32,972 nucleotides of DNA from assembly GCA_900315155.1 (NCBI GenBank), contig OMYB01000020.1:1-32972 (forward strand), written 5' to 3'. The position numbers were made by a program, and so were the translations under genes. The notes under the pieces are model-generated. The model searched no databases. It was not told where the DNA came from and saw only the letters and a list, made by a program, of their open reading frames with translations. This document shows, in pieces, positions 1 through 7,623 of the stretch (position 1 is the stretch's first letter; each line of letters begins with the position of its first letter). Origin of the DNA: an uncultured Selenomonadales bacterium. Lineage in GTDB: Bacteria; Bacillota; Negativicutes; Selenomonadales; Selenomonadaceae.

Positions 1-96
1 GTATTGCGGATGATGAATATCTGTTCCTGAAAATCATGGATTTAAGCCGTGCGTCGTATGTGCGAAATCCAAAATCCCACAAGGTTTTGCATTGAG
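1..96. other. Foreign or rearranged flank upstream of truncated dcuC
   Basis: This stretch is not dcuC. In the dcuC frame it has stops at 28-30 and 43-45. A different frame is open from base 3 to a TGA at 93-95 and encodes about 30 residues ending NPKSHKVLH, which I do not recognise. The minus strand is also open from the junction (beginning MAQCKTLWDFGF). The change from unrelated sequence to typical DcuC sequence happens within about ten bases of position 97. An insertion sequence end would explain this, particularly if the window begins at an assembly break, but only one end is visible, so terminal repeats and target duplication cannot be tested. A deletion or assembly chimera is equally possible. 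Confidence 0.5.
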
Positions 97-531
97 CCAT
101 TTTTCACGGGCATGGGCAATGCCTACGGGGATGTCATCGGCCTGATTGTCTGCGCATCGGTCTTCACGGCCGGCATGACGGCCATCGGCCTCACGGGGGC
201 TCTAACGGACCTCATGAAGAATTCGCAGTCGGCCGCGCAGGCAGCCGGTGCCTTCGGCCCGTTCTTCATCGCCGTGATTTCCGGTTCCGGTGATGCGGCA
301 GCATTCGCTTTCAATGGTGCCATCACGCCATTCGCCGACCAGTTTGGCCTGACGATTTCCGGTCTTGGCTCGCTCGCTCAGATTGCGGGTGCTATGGGCC
401 GTTCGATGAGCCCGGTCGCCGGTGCGGCTATCATCTGCGCCGGTCTCGCGAAGGTCAACCCGATGGAGATCACGAAGCGCAATGCCCTGCCGTGTCTCGT
501 CGCGGCGTTCGTGCTGATGCTGCTTCTCTGA
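97..531 (+). pseudogene. dcuC: 5'-truncated DcuC-family C4-dicarboxylate transporter
   Basis: The last roughly 144 residues match the C-terminal part of the DcuC family of anaerobic C4-dicarboxylate carriers, inner-membrane proteins of about 450 residues. Recognisable segments are FFTGMGNAYGDVIGLIV, SVFTAGMTAIGL, the GSGDAAAFAFNGAITP stretch, and a C-terminal MGRSMSPVAGAAIICAGLAK followed by NPMEITKRNA. An ATG at 49 opens this frame, but its first 16 residues are unrelated to DcuC and it has no convincing ribosome binding site. About two thirds of the protein is missing, so a working transporter is very unlikely. The gene ends 41 nt before the peptidase gene and may once have been co-transcribed with it. 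Confidence 0.8.
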
Positions 532-572
532 TACGGAATGGGATTGCAGCATAGGGAAAGGAAGTTTTTTGG

Positions 573-1694
573 ATGATCGACAAGAAACGCGTGCTGGATG
601 AATTTTTCCAGCTGGTTCAGGTCCGCTGCTCGACGCATGATGAGCGCGAGATGGGCGATATCCTGAAAAAGAAACTGCAGGAGCTCGGCGCGGAGGCTGT
701 CCATGAGGACAAGGCCGGCGAGGCACTCGGCGGAAACTGCGGCAATATCGTGGCGGATTTCGCCGCCACGGTGCCGGGCAGGAAAACCGTCATGCTCACG
801 GCGCATATGGACTGCGTCGAGCCCTGCGCGGACATCCATCCCATCCTGGAAAACGGCGTCATCCGTTCGGATGGAACGACGATTCTCGGCAGCGATGACA
901 AAGCCGGTGTCGAGGCTATTCTCGAAGCTTTGCGCCAGGTGAAGGAACAGAAGATTCCGCACGGTCCGCTGCAGGTAGTCTTCACGGTTTCGGAAGAAGG
1001 CGGCGTCCATGGCTCGCAGCATCTCGACCAGAGCCTGCTGCATGCCGACTATGGCTATACGTTCGATACGCATGGCCATCCGGGCTATATGACGTATGCA
1101 GCCCCCGGTAAGAACCAGATCCTCATTCACGTGAAGGGCAAGGCTGCTCATGCGGGCGTCGAGCCGGAGAAAGGCCGCAACGCCATCATTGCGGCAGGCA
1201 AGCTCCTCGCGGCGGCTCCGCAGGGGCGTCTCGATGAGGAAACGACCTGCAATGCGGGCACGATTACGGGCGGCACAGCAGCTAACGTCGTTGCCGCGGA
1301 GTGCACGATCCGCTATGAGGCGCGCAGCCGCAACAAGGAAAAGCTGGCGAAGCTCACGAAGGAAATCATCGACCACTTCGAGCAGGGGGCCAAAGGGACG
1401 GACTGCGAGGCAAAAGTGGAGCTCGCACCGGATTATGATCCGTATGCGATGCCGCTCGACAGCCCGGCCATTGCCCTTGCCAAGAAGGCCTGCGATAAGC
1501 TCGGTTTCCCCGTCCAGCTCGAGGAATCGGGCGGTGGTTCCGATGCGAATCATTTCAACAGCTACGGTATTCCGACGGTCGTCATGGGCGTCGGCATGAC
1601 CGACTGCCATACGAAAGAGGAGACCATCCTCGAGCAGGATCTCTATGATGCCTGCGAACTCGCTCTCGGCATCATCAAAGAAGCCGCGGAGTAA
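573..1694 (+). CDS. M20-family metallopeptidase, PepT-like
   Basis: A 373-residue cytoplasmic zinc peptidase of the M20 (PepT-like) family, expected to cleave short peptides from the amino end. Visible metal and catalytic positions are the AHMDC motif (H78, D80), the GSDDKAG stretch with the bridging aspartate near residue 108, SEEGGVHG (general-base and metal glutamates at 141-142), FDTHG, and a final histidine in DCHTKEE. The central dimerisation domain begins near QILIHVKGKAAHAGVEPEKG. The ATG at 573 follows AAAGGAAG with suitable spacing. It lies 41 nt after the truncated dcuC, so its original promoter may have been lost. A strong terminator follows directly. The substrate is not determined by sequence; family assignment is firm. 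Confidence 0.88.
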   Translation: MIDKKRVLDEFFQLVQVRCSTHDEREMGDILKKKLQELGAEAVHEDKAGEALGGNCGNIVADFAATVPGRKTVMLTAHMDCVEPCADIHPILENGVIRSDGTTILGSDDKAGVEAILEALRQVKEQKIPHGPLQVVFTVSEEGGVHGSQHLDQSLLHADYGYTFDTHGHPGYMTYAAPGKNQILIHVKGKAAHAGVEPEKGRNAIIAAGKLLAAAPQGRLDEETTCNAGTITGGTAANVVAAECTIRYEARSRNKEKLAKLTKEIIDHFEQGAKGTDCEAKVELAPDYDPYAMPLDSPAIALAKKACDKLGFPVQLEESGGGSDANHFNSYGIPTVVMGVGMTDCHTKEETILEQDLYDACELALGIIKEAAE

Positions 1695-1710
1695 CGCGGA
1701 TCGCAGCAGA

Positions 1711-1751
1711 AAAAAGGCCGCTTGCATCTTTTGGGTGCAGGCGGCCTTTTT
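1711..1751. terminator. Bidirectional terminator, peptidase / AEC permease
   Basis: A GC-rich hairpin (left arm AAAAAGGCCGCTTGCA, right arm TGCAGGCGGCCTTTTT) with T-runs on both strands. It sits between convergent genes and can end both. Its arms share the GGCCGC...GCGGCC core with the terminators at 29720 and 32189. Confidence 0.9.
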
Positions 1752-1762
1752 GGTGTGCGTGG

Positions 1763-2716
1763 CTATTTCAGCAGGAAAAAGAGAATCGGGTAGATGAAGA
1801 ACAGGAATACGGCATGCGTGATGAAGAAGGAACTCGTCGCGATGTTGTAGTTGAGGTGGTAGAGCTTCGAGGAAAGTACGGCGTTGACGGCCGTCGGGCA
1901 GAACGAGAGGATCAGCAGTGTGTTGCGGAAGACGGGATCGGCGATGAAGAAATGGCCGATGCCCCAAAAGAACGCCGGGGAGATGACAAAGCGCAGGATG
2001 TTGAGGCTCGCGACCCTGCGCGCGTATTTCTTTACCTGCTGCAGTTCGATGAGGAAGCCGACGGGGAGCATCGCAATCCACGCGCCGACGTGGACGAGCC
2101 CCTGGAATGCCGTACCGAGCACGGCAGGGCGCTCGACGCCGAACCCGTTGAGCAGGAGCCCCAGGAACATGCCGACGACGCAGAGCTGGTTCCACGAGAG
2201 GAACATCTCGCGCAGCATATGCAGGCGGTTCGTCTTGCGGATCTGGTTCGTCGCCTTCATGTAGCAGTACTGGGCCATAGGGAACACGATGAGGCAGAGC
2301 AGGAAATTCTGGCAAGTGCCGACGAGCTGCGTGTAGGCGAAACCGACCTCGTTGTAGAGGATGAACGCGCAGACACCGCCGAGCGTGCCGAGATTCGTGA
2401 GCATCGAGGAGGCGATGTAGGCACCGCGGTCGAGCATATCGGGGAAACGGCGCGCGAAGAGTACCGTGCCGATGAGCCCCGGGACGAGCACGAGCAGGAA
2501 GCCGCAGGCTGGCACCCACAGCAGGTCCCACGACAGCGGGATGACCCAGAAACTCAGCAGGGAGAGAACCGTGCTGATAACGACGATGTTGAATTTGATG
2601 AGCTTCGTGATGGCTTTATCGTTGACGAGATGGCGCTGATGCAGCGTGTAGCCGACGATGAGAGGCAGGACGAGGTCTGTGAAGACGAAGAGCAGACGGA
2701 GATTCAGGGAATCCAA
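1763..2716 (-). CDS. AEC-family (auxin efflux carrier-like) permease
   Basis: A 317-residue integral membrane protein with about ten hydrophobic segments spread over its whole length, in the two-halves arrangement of AEC transporters (bile-acid/auxin carrier superfamily). The N-terminal half has LVLPLIVGYTLHQRHLV and later SSMLTNLGTLGGVCAF; the asparagine/glycine-rich crossover after the fourth or fifth helix is typical. Bacterial members export or import small organic acids or amino acids; nothing here fixes the substrate. The start is a TTG at 2716, chosen because GAAAGAAGG sits 7 nt upstream and no ATG is well placed. It is monocistronic, with its own promoter on the minus strand. Confidence 0.82.
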   Translation of the reverse strand: MDSLNLRLLFVFTDLVLPLIVGYTLHQRHLVNDKAITKLIKFNIVVISTVLSLLSFWVIPLSWDLLWVPACGFLLVLVPGLIGTVLFARRFPDMLDRGAYIASSMLTNLGTLGGVCAFILYNEVGFAYTQLVGTCQNFLLCLIVFPMAQYCYMKATNQIRKTNRLHMLREMFLSWNQLCVVGMFLGLLLNGFGVERPAVLGTAFQGLVHVGAWIAMLPVGFLIELQQVKKYARRVASLNILRFVISPAFFWGIGHFFIADPVFRNTLLILSFCPTAVNAVLSSKLYHLNYNIATSSFFITHAVFLFFIYPILFFLLK

Positions 2717-2772
2717 ACAAGGACCTTCTTTCTATATCGACTAGGATCAACGAGGAAAAATGCTTTTTCTCT

Positions 2773-2801
2773 ATTTTATATGGGAAAAGCTAGATTTTCA
2801 A
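2773..2801 (-). promoter_or_regulatory. Promoter of the AEC permease
   Basis: Reading the minus strand, TTGAAA (2801-2796), a 17-nt spacer and TAAAAT (2778-2773) form a good sigma-70/A promoter about 57 nt upstream of the TTG start. Confidence 0.7.
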
Positions 2802-2809
2802 CCGGTTGA
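2798..2809. promoter_or_regulatory. 12-bp perfect palindrome between divergent promoters
   Basis: TCAACCGGTTGA is a perfect palindrome. It overlaps the -35 hexamer of the minus-strand AEC promoter and lies just upstream of the rpsF -35. Its position suits a repressor or activator site, but no cognate regulator can be named. Confidence 0.4.
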
Positions 2810-2813
2810 GTAC

Positions 2814-2842
2814 TTGCATTCGGGCGGCAGGCGTGATATAAT
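2814..2842 (+). promoter_or_regulatory. Promoter of rpsF-ssb-rpsR
   Basis: TTGCAT (2814-2819), a 17-nt spacer and a perfect TATAAT (2837-2842). The predicted start near 2849 leaves a leader of about 78 nt before the rpsF GTG. Confidence 0.85.
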
Positions 2843-2860
2843 TTTTTAGTCGCTGAAAAG

Positions 2861-2900
2861 CGGCAGAGAAAATTACTCTGCCCCTTCCGCGAGAAGGGGC
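2861..2900 (+). promoter_or_regulatory. Structured leader of the rpsF operon
   Basis: Two hairpins can form in the leader: GGCAGAG/CTCTGCC (2862-2868 with 2876-2882) and an 8-bp stem GCCCCTTC/GAAGGGGC (2880-2887 with 2893-2900, loop CGCGA). They share bases 2880-2882, so they compete or must shorten. Many bacteria control rpsF mRNAs by binding of the S6:S18 complex to a leader that mimics its 16S rRNA site and contains a CCG; a CCG lies at the tip of the second stem. Assignment to that known motif is an inference. Confidence 0.5.
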
Positions 2901-2926
2901 CAAAGACCAGAGAGGGAGGTGATTTC

Positions 2927-3214
2927 GTGAGAAAGTACGAAGTCATTTTTATCGTGAAGCCGATGGAAGAAGAGGCTACGAACGCCGTTATCGAGAAGTT
3001 CAAGAAACTCATCGCTGACAATGGTGGTACGATCGATAAAGAGGATGTTTGGGGCAAGAAGCGTCTTGCCTATGAGATCAAGGATTGCACGGAAGGTTTC
3101 TATGACCTGTTCTATGTGACGTGCGAGCCGAGTTGCGTTGCTGAGTGCGACCGTGTCATGAAGATTACGGACGAGCTCCTCAAGCACATGATCGTCAAGT
3201 CCGACGAAGAGTAA
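2927..3214 (+). CDS. rpsF: 30S ribosomal protein S6
   Basis: A 95-residue protein of the usual S6 length and sequence ([12 protein letters not shown] at the start, [19 protein letters not shown]). S6 binds 16S rRNA together with S18 in the platform of the small subunit. Translation starts at a GTG preceded by GGGAGGTG. It is the first gene of the conserved rpsF-ssb-rpsR operon, so S6 and S18 can be made in balance and the leader may sense the S6:S18 complex. The gene is complete and shows nothing unusual. Confidence 0.97.
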   Translation: MRKYEVIFIVKPMEEEATNAVIEKFKKLIADNGGTIDKEDVWGKKRLAYEIKDCTEGFYDLFYVTCEPSCVAECDRVMKITDELLKHMIVKSDEE

Positions 3215-3247
3215 GAGTCGTAATGACCAGGTCAGGGAGGCGCTGCT

Positions 3248-3700
3248 ATGAACAAGGTTATCCTTTCCGGGCGCCTGACCCGCGACCCCGAGGTACGCTA
3301 TACGCAGAGCGGCAAGGCCGTGGCATCGTTCACGCTTGCTGTAGACCGCCGCTTTGCCCGCAGGAATGCGGATCAGCAGAACGGCCAGCCGACCGCGGAT
3401 TTCGTTCCGTGCGTTGCCTGGGAGCGTCAGGCTGATTTCGTTGGGAATCACCTGATCAAGGGAAGCCCCATCCTCGTGGATGGAAGGCTCCAGATCCGTT
3501 CGTATGAAGCGCAGGACGGTTCGCGCCGTTATGTAACCGAGATTGTCGTGAACAATATCGAGTTCAACGGTCCGCGTCCGCAGAGCGCAGGCGCACCACA
3601 GAGTGCGGGATATGGTGCACAGGCTCCGGCCGCTGCACCGCAGGCCCAGCCGCAGCAGGAAGCCGCTCAGCAGATCCCTGACAGCGATATTCCATTTTGA
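3248..3700 (+). CDS. ssb: Single-stranded DNA-binding protein
   Basis: A 150-residue SSB. The N-terminal OB fold (about residues 1-105) begins MNKVILSGRLTRDPEVRYT and contains FVPCVAWERQADFV. A flexible linker rich in proline, alanine and glutamine follows, ending in the acidic tip DSDIPF that recruits replication and repair partners. It coats single-stranded DNA during replication, recombination and repair, normally as a tetramer. It sits 33 nt after rpsF and 15 nt before rpsR, the standard operon arrangement. GGGAGG lies upstream of the ATG. Confidence 0.97.
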   Translation: MNKVILSGRLTRDPEVRYTQSGKAVASFTLAVDRRFARRNADQQNGQPTADFVPCVAWERQADFVGNHLIKGSPILVDGRLQIRSYEAQDGSRRYVTEIVVNNIEFNGPRPQSAGAPQSAGYGAQAPAAAPQAQPQQEAAQQIPDSDIPF

Positions 3701-3715
3701 TGGGAGGGTTTCAGC

Positions 3716-3949
3716 ATGATGAGACGTGACAGAGGCCGCAGACCTCGTCGTAAAGTCTGCCAGTTCTGCGTGGATAAAGTCGATCATATCGACTACAAGG
3801 ACGTTGCAAAGCTCCGCCGTTTCGTAACGGAGCGTGGCAAGATCCTGCCGCGCCGTATCTCCGGCAACTGCGCTAAGCATCAGCGCCAGGTTACCGTTGC
3901 AATCAAACGCGCACGCAACATTGCCCTGCTGCCGTTTACTGCAGAGTAA
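3716..3949 (+). CDS. rpsR: 30S ribosomal protein S18
   Basis: A 77-residue basic protein with the S18 signature: an N-terminal arginine-rich segment, [29 protein letters not shown], and [11 protein letters not shown]. The CXXC plus a downstream cysteine suggests the zinc-binding form of S18. It pairs with S6 in the 30S platform. It follows ssb with only 15 nt between them and a GGGAGGG ribosome binding site, and is followed by a strong terminator that closes the operon. Confidence 0.97.
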   Translation: MMRRDRGRRPRRKVCQFCVDKVDHIDYKDVAKLRRFVTERGKILPRRISGNCAKHQRQVTVAIKRARNIALLPFTAE

Positions 3950-3960
3950 GCAGATTATCG

Positions 3961-3991
3961 GGTGCCGCATCTTCGGATGCGGCGCCTTTTT
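3961..3991 (+). terminator. Terminator of rpsF operon
   Basis: GGTGCCGCATC, a TTCG tetraloop, then GATGCGGCGCC (one G.T-type pair) followed by TTTTT. The stable UUCG-type loop makes this a strong intrinsic terminator, located 12 nt after rpsR. Confidence 0.93.
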
Positions 3992-4031
3992 CGTATATCC
4001 GGCATTGTCGTTTTCGGAATGGGGAAGAGAA

Positions 4032-5603
4032 ATGAGAGAACGTATCGCAGCGGCGATGGACCTGTTCACAGAGCCGAAACATTTCAAGCTCAGGCTGTTT
4101 CTCGAGGGGAATCTTATCGGTATCTTTACCGGGCTGATCATCACGCTGTTCCGCTGCCTGCTCGAGCTCTCGGAAAATATGCAGCCCGTCTTTTATACTT
4201 ACCTGCGCGCGAATCCGCTCGCCATCGTGGGATGGTTCACCGTGCTTGCCGGCATCGGCGTGATTCTCTGCTGGATCGTGCGGAAGGACGGCATGACATC
4301 CGGCTCGGGCATCCCGCAGATCAAGGGCATTCTCGTGGGGCAGATGCATATGAATTGGGCGCGCGTGCTCGTGCTGAAATTTGTGGGGGCCGTGCTTGGC
4401 ATCGGAGCGGGCATGTCACTGGGCCGTGAGGGCCCGAGCGTGCAGCTCGGTGCCTGCGTCGGACAGGGCATCGGACGGCTCGGGCACCGCTCGAGCGCGG
4501 AGAGCCGTTACCTGCTTACGGCGGGAGCCGGCGCCGGCCTGGCGGCGGCGTTCAATGCCCCGCTGGCAGGCGTGATTTTCTGCCTGGAGGAGCTTACGAA
4601 GAATTTCTCCCCGCTCGTGCTCATGGGGGCAATCGCCGCGACCGTGACCTCGACGACGGTCACGGAGGTCTTTTTCGGCATGCAGCCCGTGTTTCACATG
4701 GGGGAGATTCCCGTCGTGCCGACAGCGGGCGGCATGTATCTGCTGCTCATTGCGCTCGGCATCTTTGTCGGCATGCTCGGTCTTGCGTTCAACCGCATGC
4801 TGACCATCTCGCTCGATGCCTATGCGCATGCACCGCTGCGGGACTGGCAGAAACCGATCGTGCCGCTCTTTGCCGCGGGGATTCTCGGCTTTATCCTGCC
4901 GCAGGTGCTCGGCGGCGGCAGCAAGCTCGTCGACAGCCTTGTTGTCGTGGATTACGGCTTTATCATGCTGCTCGTGCTGCTTGCGGGCAAATTCTTCTTT
5001 ACGATGCTCTGCTTTGGTTCGGGTGTGCCGGGCGGTATTTTCCTGCCGATGCTCGTGCTCGGCAGCGTGGGCGGTGCGATTTTTGCCAAACTGGCCGTGG
5101 CATCTGGTGTCATGGATCCGATGTTCACGGTGGACTGCATTGTTTTCGGCATGACGGCGTATTTCTCTTCGGTCGTCAAGTCACCGATTACGGGGGCCAT
5201 CCTCATTATGGAGATGACGGGCTCCTTTGCCCACATGCTCGCGCTGATCACCGTGTCGATGACGGCATATCTCGTGGCTGACCTCACGGATGGCCTGCCG
5301 GTCTACGATATGCTGCTCGCACGCAGTCTGGCCATCCGCGATAAGATTGCGAAGCGCATGCGCTCGCACCGCGTGATGACGGAGCTTACGGTTGGGGAAG
5401 GCAGCCTGCTCGATGGTTCGGAAATCCAGGATATCACCTGGCCGGGACGCGGCCTTCTCGTGAATGTGCGCCGTGGTACGGAAGAAATCGTGCCTTCCGG
5501 CGGCGTGCGGCTGCAGGCGGGGGATTATCTCTATCTGATGATGGATGCCTCCGCTATTCCGGCGGTCCAGCAGCTGGCTCAGGAGGCCATGGTTTCAGAA
5601 TGA
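4032..5603 (+). CDS. clcA: ClC-family chloride/proton antiporter with TrkA-C domain
   Basis: A 523-residue membrane protein of the ClC family. The chloride-site motifs are present in order: GSGIPQIKG near residue 91, GREGPSVQLGA near 131 (the gating glutamate), FNAPLAGVIFCLEEL near 175-190, whose glutamate is the internal proton-transfer residue typical of antiporters rather than channels, GGIFLP near 334, and DGLPVY with the pore tyrosine. A C-terminal cytoplasmic RCK/TrkA-C-like domain (about 445-520) probably binds a ligand and regulates transport. The reading frame stays open upstream to 3834, but that would overlap rpsR and the terminator; the ATG at 4032 with GGGGAAGAGA just upstream is the likely start. 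Likely role: acid or chloride homeostasis at the inner membrane. Confidence 0.92.
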   Translation: MRERIAAAMDLFTEPKHFKLRLFLEGNLIGIFTGLIITLFRCLLELSENMQPVFYTYLRANPLAIVGWFTVLAGIGVILCWIVRKDGMTSGSGIPQIKGILVGQMHMNWARVLVLKFVGAVLGIGAGMSLGREGPSVQLGACVGQGIGRLGHRSSAESRYLLTAGAGAGLAAAFNAPLAGVIFCLEELTKNFSPLVLMGAIAATVTSTTVTEVFFGMQPVFHMGEIPVVPTAGGMYLLLIALGIFVGMLGLAFNRMLTISLDAYAHAPLRDWQKPIVPLFAAGILGFILPQVLGGGSKLVDSLVVVDYGFIMLLVLLAGKFFFTMLCFGSGVPGGIFLPMLVLGSVGGAIFAKLAVASGVMDPMFTVDCIVFGMTAYFSSVVKSPITGAILIMEMTGSFAHMLALITVSMTAYLVADLTDGLPVYDMLLARSLAIRDKIAKRMRSHRVMTELTVGEGSLLDGSEIQDITWPGRGLLVNVRRGTEEIVPSGGVRLQAGDYLYLMMDASAIPAVQQLAQEAMVSE

Positions 5604-5657
5604 GGCACCTGGATTGTTGATGGTGCAAACTTTAACGGATACTTTATGACGGTGTAA

Positions 5658-5685
5658 TTTACTTTTTCGTCTCTTTATCGATAAT
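5658..5685 (+). promoter_or_regulatory. Probable promoter of the LPP20-like gene
   Basis: TTTACT (5658-5663), a 16-nt spacer and GATAAT (5680-5685), about 57 nt upstream of the start at 5743. The hexamers are imperfect, so this is moderate support only. Confidence 0.45.
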
Positions 5686-5742
5686 ATAGGTGGAAAAAGA
5701 ATTTTGGACACGTATGAGAAAAATAGACGGGAGATGGCATTT

Positions 5743-6666
5743 ATGATGAGGAAAACAGGTTTCGGACGGCTGCTCACGGCGCTGATCTGCACGTTTGTGC
5801 TCATGATCGGCAGTGCCGTGGCGTCGGCTGCTGAGGCTCAGTCCGGCATGGACTGGGATACGGCCACGGTAACGGCTGAGGGCTATGGCGTAGCTCCGGC
5901 AACGGCATACAGCGCAGCACAGGCCCGCATGATGGCCCGCCGTGCGGCTATTGTCGATGCGTACCGTCAGCTCGCTGAGCAGATCAAGGGCGTCAACGTC
6001 GATGCCACGACGACGGTCGGCAACATGATGGTTACAGATGATACGGTGACGACGAAGGTCAGCGCCTTTGTCCAGGGTGCCCGCATCATCAGCGAAAAAG
6101 CAGGGAATGACGGTTCCTATACGGTGACGATGCGCGTACCGGTCTATGGCGTGACGAACTCCCTCGTCACGGCGGTTATGCCGCGCCCGGAAGCCCGCGA
6201 GGCATTCCCGGCCCCGACGGCAGGCGTGGCACCGTCCATTCCATCGGCAACGCTGCCTGAGGTTACGCAGCAGCCGGAGACGTCGACGACCCCCATCTAC
6301 GGTCATGCAAGCTCGGCTTCGGAGGCTCCTGCCGGGCGTGCCATCGGCGGCTATACGGGACTTATCGTAGACTGCCGCGGCCTTGGCCTGAAACCGGTCA
6401 TGAGCCCGGTCATCAAGAATGAGGCTGGCAGCCCGATCTACGGCTACAAGAACCTCGATTACGACCTCATCGTCAAGAACGGCATGGCTGGCTACACGCG
6501 GGATATCAGCCAGGCAAAACGCGCCGGTACGAGCCCGCTCGTCGTCCGCGCTATCGGCATCGATGGCGGCAATCCGATCCTCTCGACGGCAGATGCGAAC
6601 CGCGTCCTCATCGAGAACGGGGCAACGGGTTTCCTCGATACGGCCAGTGTCGTATTCGTCCGCTGA
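5743..6666 (+). CDS. Secreted LPP20/FlgT-like domain protein
   Basis: A 307-residue exported protein. An N-terminal signal peptide (basic MMRKTGFGR, a hydrophobic core, then AVASAAEA) directs it across the inner membrane; no lipobox cysteine is evident. Residues about 35-150 resemble the LPP20/FlgT N-terminal fold, with the characteristic AYSAAQARMMARRAAIVDAYRQLAEQIKGVNVD helix-turn and a VQGARIISEK segment. A proline/threonine-rich linker leads to a C-terminal domain (about 205-307) beginning GYTGLIVDCRGLGLKPVMSP, reminiscent of periplasmic proteins of diderm Firmicutes. The start was placed at the ATG with GGGAG 9 nt upstream. It stands alone between a promoter and a terminator. Function unknown; an envelope role is inferred. 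Confidence 0.72.
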   Translation: MMRKTGFGRLLTALICTFVLMIGSAVASAAEAQSGMDWDTATVTAEGYGVAPATAYSAAQARMMARRAAIVDAYRQLAEQIKGVNVDATTTVGNMMVTDDTVTTKVSAFVQGARIISEKAGNDGSYTVTMRVPVYGVTNSLVTAVMPRPEAREAFPAPTAGVAPSIPSATLPEVTQQPETSTTPIYGHASSASEAPAGRAIGGYTGLIVDCRGLGLKPVMSPVIKNEAGSPIYGYKNLDYDLIVKNGMAGYTRDISQAKRAGTSPLVVRAIGIDGGNPILSTADANRVLIENGATGFLDTASVVFVR

Positions 6667-6701
6667 TTGGATTACCGAGGAAGTGCACGGCACAGGATTT
6701 T

Positions 6702-6733
6702 ACGGCCCACTGGTATACAGCGGGCCGTTTTTT
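6702..6733 (+). terminator. Terminator after the LPP20-like gene
   Basis: ACGGCCCACTG pairs with CAGCGGGCCGT (one A-C mismatch), loop GTATA, followed by six Ts. Confidence 0.88.
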
Positions 6734-6763
6734 GTATTTCTTTACAAGTTTTTTGGCACCCTC

Positions 6764-6792
6764 TTGATAAGTTCGGAGTTTTTTAGTACAAT
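6764..6792 (+). promoter_or_regulatory. Promoter of the deoR-type / LtaS-like operon
   Basis: TTGATA (6764-6769), 17-nt spacer, TACAAT (6787-6792), about 64 nt before the regulator's ATG. Confidence 0.75.
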
Positions 6793-6855
6793 ATGGTGTG
6801 CAATAAGATAGAATAATAGGTCACCTATTTGTATGATGCAAGGAGTGTTTCAAAG

Positions 6856-7623
6856 ATGTTTTTGGAAGAACGTCAGGATATCATCCTGCAGATGCTGGAG
6901 CGCGACGGCAAGGTCCGCGTCCGCGACCTCAGCGAGAAGTTCAAGGTAACGGAAGACTGCATCCGTAAGGATCTCGGTGCGCTCGAGAAGCGCGGCAAGC
7001 TGAAGCGTACGTATGGCGGTGCTGTGCGCATCCGCGAGAACAGCCATATGATCGAGGTCAGCAAGCACCGCAACACAGATGTCGAGGCAAAGCAGCGCAT
7101 CGCACAGGCTGCGGTCAAGCTGATCCATCAGCGCGACATGGTATTCCTCGATATCTCTACGAGCAACCTCGCCATCGCCGAGCTCCTCGTCAAAATGGAT
7201 GAGGAAGTCACGGTCGTCACGAACATGATCGATATCCTCGTCGTGCTCGCGCGCAACCCGCATATCCGCGTGGTGTTCGCCGGCGGCAAGATCAACAAGA
7301 GCCGCGATGGTTTCTGGGGCGGCATGACGCTGGACTTCATCTCGCATCTGAAGCCGGATATCGCTTTCGTCGGTGCCGTGGGCGTCGATGTCAAGGAAAA
7401 CAGCGTCTCCACGTACGATATCGATGATGGTATCAACAAGGCTGCGATCATCCGCCACAGCAAGAAGGCATACGTGGTCGCTGAGTCCCGCAAGCTCAGC
7501 ACGGATGGCAACTACAACTACACGACGCTGGATACGCTTTCCGGCCTCATCACGGATACGCTGCCGGCACAGGATATCCAGGAAGCGGCGGAGTCCTTTG
7601 GCGTAGAGATCATCCTGCCATGA
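6856..7623 (+). CDS. DeoR/GlpR-family transcriptional regulator
   Basis: A 255-residue DeoR-family regulator. The N-terminal helix-turn-helix (ERQDIILQMLERDGKVRV, then LSEKFKVTEDCIRKDL and the wing GGAVR) is followed by the DeoR sugar-phosphate sensor domain with its ribose-5-phosphate-isomerase-like fold (MVFLDISTSNLAIAELL, VTNMIDILVVL, FAGGKINKSRDGFWGG, HSKKAYVVAES). Family members bind phosphorylated sugars. AAGGAG precedes the ATG at 6856; a TTG at 6829 in frame is less likely. The stop overlaps the next start (ATGA), so it is translationally coupled to the LtaS-like gene, which is its most obvious target. Its ligand cannot be read from the sequence. Confidence 0.88.
   Translation: MFLEERQDIILQMLERDGKVRVRDLSEKFKVTEDCIRKDLGALEKRGKLKRTYGGAVRIRENSHMIEVSKHRNTDVEAKQRIAQAAVKLIHQRDMVFLDISTSNLAIAELLVKMDEEVTVVTNMIDILVVLARNPHIRVVFAGGKINKSRDGFWGGMTLDFISHLKPDIAFVGAVGVDVKENSVSTYDIDDGINKAAIIRHSKKAYVVAESRKLSTDGNYNYTTLDTLSGLITDTLPAQDIQEAAESFGVEIILP

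Noticed and set aside
378..2531. Very long minus-strand open frame (717 codons) opposite the peptidase
   Set aside because: It crosses a terminator and two real genes, has arginine/alanine-rich shadow composition, and no ribosome binding site.
3834..4031. Upstream extension of the ClC antiporter
   Set aside because: It would overlap rpsR and cross the strong terminator at 3961-3991; the ATG at 4032 has its own ribosome binding site.
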